Positions 60,612 to 64,000 of a stretch of DNA of 64,000 nt are shown here, piece by piece. This DNA comes from Natronococcus roseus. GTDB taxonomy: Archaea; Halobacteriota; Halobacteria; Halobacteriales; Natrialbaceae. The position numbers and the translations under genes were made by a program. The notes beneath the pieces are model-generated. The model did not search any database, was not told the DNA's origin, and worked only from the letters and a program-made list of their open reading frames with translations. Where the stretch lies: NCBI RefSeq assembly GCF_043677095.1, contig NZ_JBHLJR010000001.1, positions 186,001 through 250,000 of the forward strand. Direction: 5' to 3'. How positions within the stretch are numbered: the stretch's first letter is position 1; each line of letters opens with the position of its first letter.

Positions 60612-60751
60612 GTGGATGAGTGAGCGAACGGGGAGGAACGACCTGTGAGCGAACGAATCGGTTGGGGAGGGCGTGGAAACTGCCTGTTGCCGGCTCGGCA
60701 AAACGTGCAGGTTTCAGTTTCGGTTTTCCGATACCACGTTCGCTTCCGGCG

Positions 60752-61108
60752 CTACACCTCGTCGCGGTCCGTAAACGAGTAGCGCCGTGCGATCGTCCCG
60801 TCCTCGAACTCGTGGAAGTCCGCGAAGGCGAAGGCGACGTCCTCGCCGTCCTGTCGACCCGAAAACGTCCCCCGCACGGCGACCGTTCCGTCCTCGACGA
60901 CGAGGTCGTCGACCTCGTGGCTGCCGTCCTCGAGCGGGCGCCCCTCGAGGTAGAACTCCCGGAGCTCCGCTCGGCCCTCGATCGCGCCCTGTCCCGGGCG
61001 CTCGTAGCGAACGTCCTCGGCGAACAGCGCGACGAGATCGTCGTAGCGTTCGTCGTCGACGGCGTCGTAGTACTCCCGGACCACCGTTTCTGGTTCGCGG
61101 TCGGCCAT
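60752..61108 (-). CDS. SnoaL-like (NTF2 fold) protein, copy 2
   Basis: A 118-residue NTF2-fold protein, MADREPETVVREYYDAVDDE onward, with the beta-sheet part VAVRGTFSGRQDGEDVAFAF and ADFHEFEDGTIARRYSFTD. It is a clear relative of the gene at 50548, with the same helical start and FAFADF strand. A much longer open frame to 61660 is the shadow of hisH; the ATG at 61108 is the family start. Function unknown. Confidence 0.83.
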   Translation of the reverse strand: MADREPETVVREYYDAVDDERYDDLVALFAEDVRYERPGQGAIEGRAELREFYLEGRPLEDGSHEVDDLVVEDGTVAVRGTFSGRQDGEDVAFAFADFHEFEDGTIARRYSFTDRDEV

Positions 61109-61228
61109 ACCGGAGCTACGGGTCCCAGCACGTAGTTCCTGCGTTCGCCGGTCCCGAACGTCCTCGATTCCGCCCGGGATGCTGCGGCAATGGCAATACA
61201 CTTCTTTCCGCCCCACCCAGGTCCGGGT

Positions 61229-61948
61229 ATGAGCACCGTCACGTCCGACCAGCAGCAGTCGCTCGCCGACGTCGTCGTCGTCGACTACGGCCTCGGCAAC
61301 CTCCGCAGCGTCACCCGCGGGCTCGAGCGCGCGGGCGCCGACGTCGAGATCACCGACGATCCCGAGGCGTTCGCCGACGCCGATGGTGTCGTTCTCCCCG
61401 GCGTGGGCGCGTTCCGCGAGGGCGTCGAAAACGCCGACCCGCTCCGGGAGGATCTGCTCGAGGTCGCCGATTCCGGCACGCCGCTGTTCGGGATCTGTCT
61501 CGGCATGCAGATGCTGTTGACGACCAGCGAGGAGGGGGCGAACGAGGGCGAGTCCGCCGTTCAGGGTCTCGATCTGATTCCCGGGACGAACGTCCGCTTC
61601 GCCGAGGGCCAGAAGGTCCCCCACATGGGCTGGAACCAGCTGTCGGTCGAGCGCGACCACCCGCTCGTGGATGGAGTCGACGGCGTCGAGTCAGAGAGCC
61701 AACGAGAGGACGGATCCGCCAGCGGCGGATCCGTCGACGACCGATACGCCTACTTCGTCCACTCTTACTACGCGGTTCCCGACGACGAGGACGCCACGGT
61801 GGCGTCGACCGACTACGAAATCGACTTTCCCGCAATCGTCGCCAACGAAGCCGGCAACGTCTTCGGTACCCAGTTCCACCCCGAGAAAAGCGGCGAGACG
61901 GGATTGAGAATCCTGCGGAACTTCGTCGAGATCTGTAGCGACCAGTAG
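61229..61948 (+). CDS. hisH: Imidazole glycerol phosphate synthase, glutaminase subunit
   Basis: A 239-residue class I glutamine amidotransferase that supplies ammonia to HisF in histidine synthesis. The nucleophile Cys90 is in LFGICLGMQMLL, the oxyanion region is VLPGVGAFREG, and the His-Glu pair is in GTQFHPEKSGETGLRILRNF. About 18 extra residues (ESQREDGSASGGSVDD region) interrupt the fold at a loop and are encoded by DNA with a perfect 12-bp inverted repeat. The start MSTVTSDQQQ was chosen over an ATG 13 codons upstream. The last codons are duplicated 130 bases downstream. Confidence 0.92.
   Translation: MSTVTSDQQQSLADVVVVDYGLGNLRSVTRGLERAGADVEITDDPEAFADADGVVLPGVGAFREGVENADPLREDLLEVADSGTPLFGICLGMQMLLTTSEEGANEGESAVQGLDLIPGTNVRFAEGQKVPHMGWNQLSVERDHPLVDGVDGVESESQREDGSASGGSVDDRYAYFVHSYYAVPDDEDATVASTDYEIDFPAIVANEAGNVFGTQFHPEKSGETGLRILRNFVEICSDQ
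61709..61735. repeat. Perfect palindrome inside hisH
   Basis: GACGGATCCGCC-AGC-GGCGGATCCGTC: a 12-bp perfect stem with a 3-base loop, read in frame as part of the extra loop of HisH. Confidence 0.85.
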
Positions 61949-61954
61949 CGGTTC
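61916..61954 (+). repeat. Gene-borne copy of the hisH 3'-end duplication
   Basis: The 39 bases covering the last 10 codons, stop and six downstream bases of hisH; its duplicate is at 62048-62086 (37 of 39 identical). Confidence 0.9.
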
Positions 61955-61978
61955 CACGAACTCCGGGTAGGAGGATGA

Positions 61979-62043
61979 CGGTTTTTGGTCCAGATTTTTG
62001 CCGTGAGCGGTCGACGGAATCGACCCGAACGAGAAAAAGGTGG
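61979..62043 (+). repeat. TTTTTGGTCCAGATTTTT element, copy 2
   Basis: About 65 bases: CGG, core TTTTTGGTCCAGATTTTT, GCCGTGAGCGGT, a variable middle, then GAGAAAAAGGTGG. It matches copy 1 at 58072-58143 in order and in both ends, while the middle differs. One frame reads FLVQIFAVSGRRNRPE and stays open into the duplicated hisH end. Confidence 0.8.
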
Positions 62044-62047
62044 CTAT

Positions 62048-62086
62048 CGGAACTTCGTCGAGATCCGTAGCGACCAGTAGCGATTC
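62048..62086 (+). repeat. Duplicate of the hisH 3' end (39 bp)
   Basis: Matches 61916-61954 with two changes (one turns the Cys codon of EICSDQ to Arg). It directly follows the element, as the duplicate of the MBL end follows copy 1. Confidence 0.9.
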
Positions 62087-62109
62087 GGAGCTCGCGATCT
62101 CGAGTAACG

Positions 62110-62116
62110 TTTTAAG
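62110..62116 (+). promoter_or_regulatory. TATA-like box before the gene at 62141
   Basis: TTTTAAG lies 25-31 bases before the ATG at 62141. Confidence 0.55.
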
Positions 62117-62140
62117 ATCGTTCGCACGGCACTGCGAGTC

Positions 62141-62962
62141 ATGTACGCCATCCTTACAGACGATCTCGATCTCGCTCGAGCCGGGGTCGGCGACCGAAGC
62201 TACTACTTCACGGAGTACGTCGACGGACGTCGGCAGGAGCCACTCGAGGGGGCGGTCAGCTCCGTCGCCTGCTGGGGTGACACGGCGACGGTTCGCGACG
62301 AACCCGAGCGGGCGGCCGTCGACGCCGACGGAACGCGGGCTGCGCCCGACACCGAGGGCCATCACTGGGGTACCGTCTGCCCGACCGATCCCGACTACCG
62401 CGAGGGGCTGCTCGAGCGGCTGGGAGGAATCGAGGGCGACGTTCGGCTGACGACGCTTGGCTTTCCTGGACCGGGGTTCTGTCGGTGCGAGCGCTGCGAC
62501 CGGCGGTTCGGACGAAGTGGGTTCGACGAGCGCGACGCGTGGCGAGCCGACGTTCTCACGGCCTTCGTCGCGGAGGCTGCGAGCCGGGTGGACGGCGAGC
62601 TAACCGCAACGCTGTACCCGGATCCCTACCCGGGGAGCCTCCACGAGCGAGCGGGGATCGAGCCGGAGGCGCTCGCGACTCACGTCGACGGCTTCCTCGT
62701 CCCGCTCTGTGATCCCGGCTACGGGACGAGCTACTGGGTGGAGTCGCTGGCCCGCGGGTTCGCGCGTCGGCTCGCAGGGCTCGAGGTCTCGCTTTCGATC
62801 CAGCTGTCGGGGGCGGAGATCGATCCCGAGCAGCTCGCCGGGGTCACGCGGCGGGTCGAACGCCACGCGGACGAGATCGTTTACGGAACGTATCCCGAGG
62901 ACGCCGAAACGGTTGGGGAGACGATCGAACGACTGCGCGAGGGGAAGGCGACGCCTGCCTGA
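62141..62962 (+). CDS. Conserved protein with TIM-barrel-hydrolase-like features, unknown
   Basis: A 273-residue soluble protein starting MYAILTDDLDLARAGVGDRS. The segment GFPGPGFCRCERCDRRFG with Cys-X-Cys-X2-Cys, followed by Arg/Phe-rich helix and LTATLYPDPYPGS, resembles the CxCxxC-plus-helix part of uncharacterised glycosidase-like TIM barrels. No catalytic pair can be assigned. The C-terminus is helical (IVYGTYPEDAETVGETIERL). A TATA-like box supports the start. It is the last gene before the repeat-rich right end. Confidence 0.65.
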   Translation: MYAILTDDLDLARAGVGDRSYYFTEYVDGRRQEPLEGAVSSVACWGDTATVRDEPERAAVDADGTRAAPDTEGHHWGTVCPTDPDYREGLLERLGGIEGDVRLTTLGFPGPGFCRCERCDRRFGRSGFDERDAWRADVLTAFVAEAASRVDGELTATLYPDPYPGSLHERAGIEPEALATHVDGFLVPLCDPGYGTSYWVESLARGFARRLAGLEVSLSIQLSGAEIDPEQLAGVTRRVERHADEIVYGTYPEDAETVGETIERLREGKATPA

Positions 62963-63091
62963 ACCGGGGCCGTGAGCGAAATCGTCGGGAACTCAGGAGG
63001 AAGGTCGTCGCTCGAGGCGTTCGGAGATCGATGAACCGCCTGTGGACTCAGGTGGGCGAGCCAACTGAGGACGTGAAAGTGGAAGAGACAC

Positions 63092-63110
63092 ACCCCGCGT
63101 TGCCGCTGTA
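63092..63110 (-). repeat. ORB-like 19-mer, inverted copy
   Basis: On the minus strand TACAGCGGCAACGCGGGGT, the same word as the six direct copies at 63645-64000. It is the only copy left of the AT-rich patch. Confidence 0.8.
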
Positions 63111-63262
63111 TAGCTCACGGAGAGGGAACGGGGTGAAAGACCGGACGGTCGCTGCGTGGAGGGGTAACCGCCTCTCGAGCGGTTGCGAGACCCACGGCCG
63201 GCGAATTGGGTTGTTAGCTCCCAGCTGAAGACGCTGATCTGCTCGGCCGGACTCTTTCCTCC

Positions 63263-63314
63263 GGATATCACCACACCTAAATACTATTACTGAGTCAAAG
63301 TCCATTAGCAGTAT
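63263..63314. other. AT-rich patch between inverted 19-mers
   Basis: The 52 bases from GATATCACCACACC to GCAGTATC, with CTAAATACTATTACTG, are the most AT-rich part of the last kilobase. They lie between the inverted and direct 19-mers, the place of a duplex-unwinding element in an archaeal origin. A promoter for a missing gene is also possible. Confidence 0.5.
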
Positions 63315-63644
63315 CGAACGCTACTTCGGTCGATCGTATCGAACGAGGGGACGACTCGAGTCGAATCCGGGGTTCGGACTCGGGCCGGGTTCCGTTTCGG
63401 TCGCGACCTCCGACTCGTCACTTGAGTCCGGGCTGGGAGTCTCCGTGAAGTTCCTCGCGGTCGGACGGGTCTTTCGTTGTGTGGCTATCGACGGCCGTCT
63501 CGAGACACCTGCGATCCGTTTCGGAGGCTGCCCGGTATCCCTCGACGATATCGCGCAGCAGTCGAAGTCGGCGTCCGTTATCGCGTCGCCGCGAACGCCG
63601 GTTCTCGAGCACCCTTCGTTTCGACTCCCCTACCGCCGTTCCGT

Positions 63645-64000
63645 TACAGCGGCACTCCGGGGTGTGTGTGTGTTTATACAGCGGCACCGAGGGGTAAGAA
63701 CCGAGGGGATACGACTGTCTATCGAAGGATTTGTCCTCATACAGAAGAACTCCGGTGTGTGCCGGCCCCTCGAGCGTCGTCGGTGGTACTCAAACTTCGC
63801 CGATCCGCTCGCCGATACAGCGGCATCGAGGGGTGGTCTCGATCCCATCCTGCACAGCGTCTCGCTGCGAGAGGCCCGTTCATACAGCGGCACCGTGGGG
63901 TGTTTCCTCGAGCACCCCCCGACCAACTTACCGCGAGAGACACACTCATACAGCGGCACTCCGGAGTCCCCGGACGGCCTATACAGCGGCATCGTGGGGT
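63645..64000 (+). repeat. Array of six ORB-like direct 19-mers
   Basis: Copies start at 63645, 63677, 63816, 63883, 63949 and 63982; the consensus is TACAGCGGCAYCGNGGGGT, most often preceded by A or TA. The first and fifth have ACTCC instead of the AYCGN core. Spacing is irregular (32 to 139 bases), unlike a CRISPR. The tail of four G and T matches the G-string of haloarchaeal origin recognition boxes, though the first half differs from the common TTCCAGTGGAAAC form. The array reaches the window edge and may continue. No gene is supported in 62963-64000. Confidence 0.75.

Noticed and set aside
63418..63992. Minus-strand frames starting MPLY in the right-end repeat region
   Set aside because: Each start and several internal MPLY/VPLYE words are translations of the 19-mer on its reverse strand; no domain and no promoter were seen.
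63645..64000. CRISPR array
   Set aside because: Repeats are only 19 bases, vary in sequence, and the gaps range from 13 to 120 bases; no cas gene is present.
1..64000. tRNA, rRNA and riboswitch genes
   Set aside because: Intergenic stretches were read for cloverleaf, T-loop and rRNA words and for TPP or other aptamers upstream of thiL, hisH and ribE; none was convincing by eye.

Overview
The window is chromosomal DNA of an extremely halophilic archaeon. The reasons are its high GC, very acidic proteins, dense CTCGAG words, leaderless-looking genes with a TATA-like box about 27 bases before the start codon, and archaeal markers: class I LysRS, aRF1 with NIKS and GGQ, ribosomal proteins S19e and L40e, FAU-1, type IV uracil-DNA glycosylase, a PDCD5-like protein, a PitA-type chlorite dismutase fusion and several haloarchaea-only small families. 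The style suggests the Natrialba/Haloterrigena/Natrinema side of the class, but this is an impression, not a test. Most of the window is ordinary core genome; no rRNA, tRNA, CRISPR array, transposase or prophage was seen.

Layout. 1-3025: end of a zinc-ribbon protein, a DUF5611-like gene and PitA. 3026-3876: accessory scar with a halocyanin remnant and an 86-bp tandem repeat. 3877-19963: PadR regulator, two site-2 proteases, the pyrH-lysS pair, CapA-like protein, MoaE, thiL, rps19e with a PDCD5-like gene and a PP-loop ATPase, tspO, hisS, a MATE exporter and a geranylgeranyl-reductase-like flavoprotein. 20092-31522: small membrane proteins, a PIN-like protein, a MOT1 molybdate transporter, a dapA-like aldolase, an acetyltransferase, UbaA, a UvrD-like helicase coupled to a degenerate M24 protein, a response regulator, riboflavin synthase and PrsW. 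31660-48428: small conserved proteins, FAU-1, hexapeptide acyltransferase, UspA, a secreted beta-rich protein, aRF1, argS, thrC with an aspartoacylase-like gene, PQQ-type sugar dehydrogenase, MgtE and a SpoIIM-like protein. 48556-54677: rhodanese-MBL fusion, putative sensor, NTF2-like protein, Rieske fusion, Tsr3 and L40e.

55422-57968 is a coherent anaerobic-respiration-like module: a heme-copper-like/NnrS-like membrane protein divergent from three DUF2249 paralogues. Each of the four start codons is preceded, at almost the same distance (centre about 45 bases upstream), by a palindrome CGAAC-NN-GTTCG, which resembles the reported haloarchaeal NarO site.

57969-64000 holds the most unusual DNA. 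Two copies of a roughly 70-bp element with the core TTTTTGGTCCAGATTTTT lie immediately downstream of two unrelated genes (an MBL hydrolase and hisH). Each is followed by a duplicate of the 3' end of that gene, in the same relative orientation. The last kilobase has no gene but carries seven copies of a 19-mer ending in a G-run (TACAGCGGCACCGAGGGGT type), one inverted and six direct, on both sides of an AT-rich patch. This is a plausible replication-origin (ORB-like) layout that runs off the right edge.
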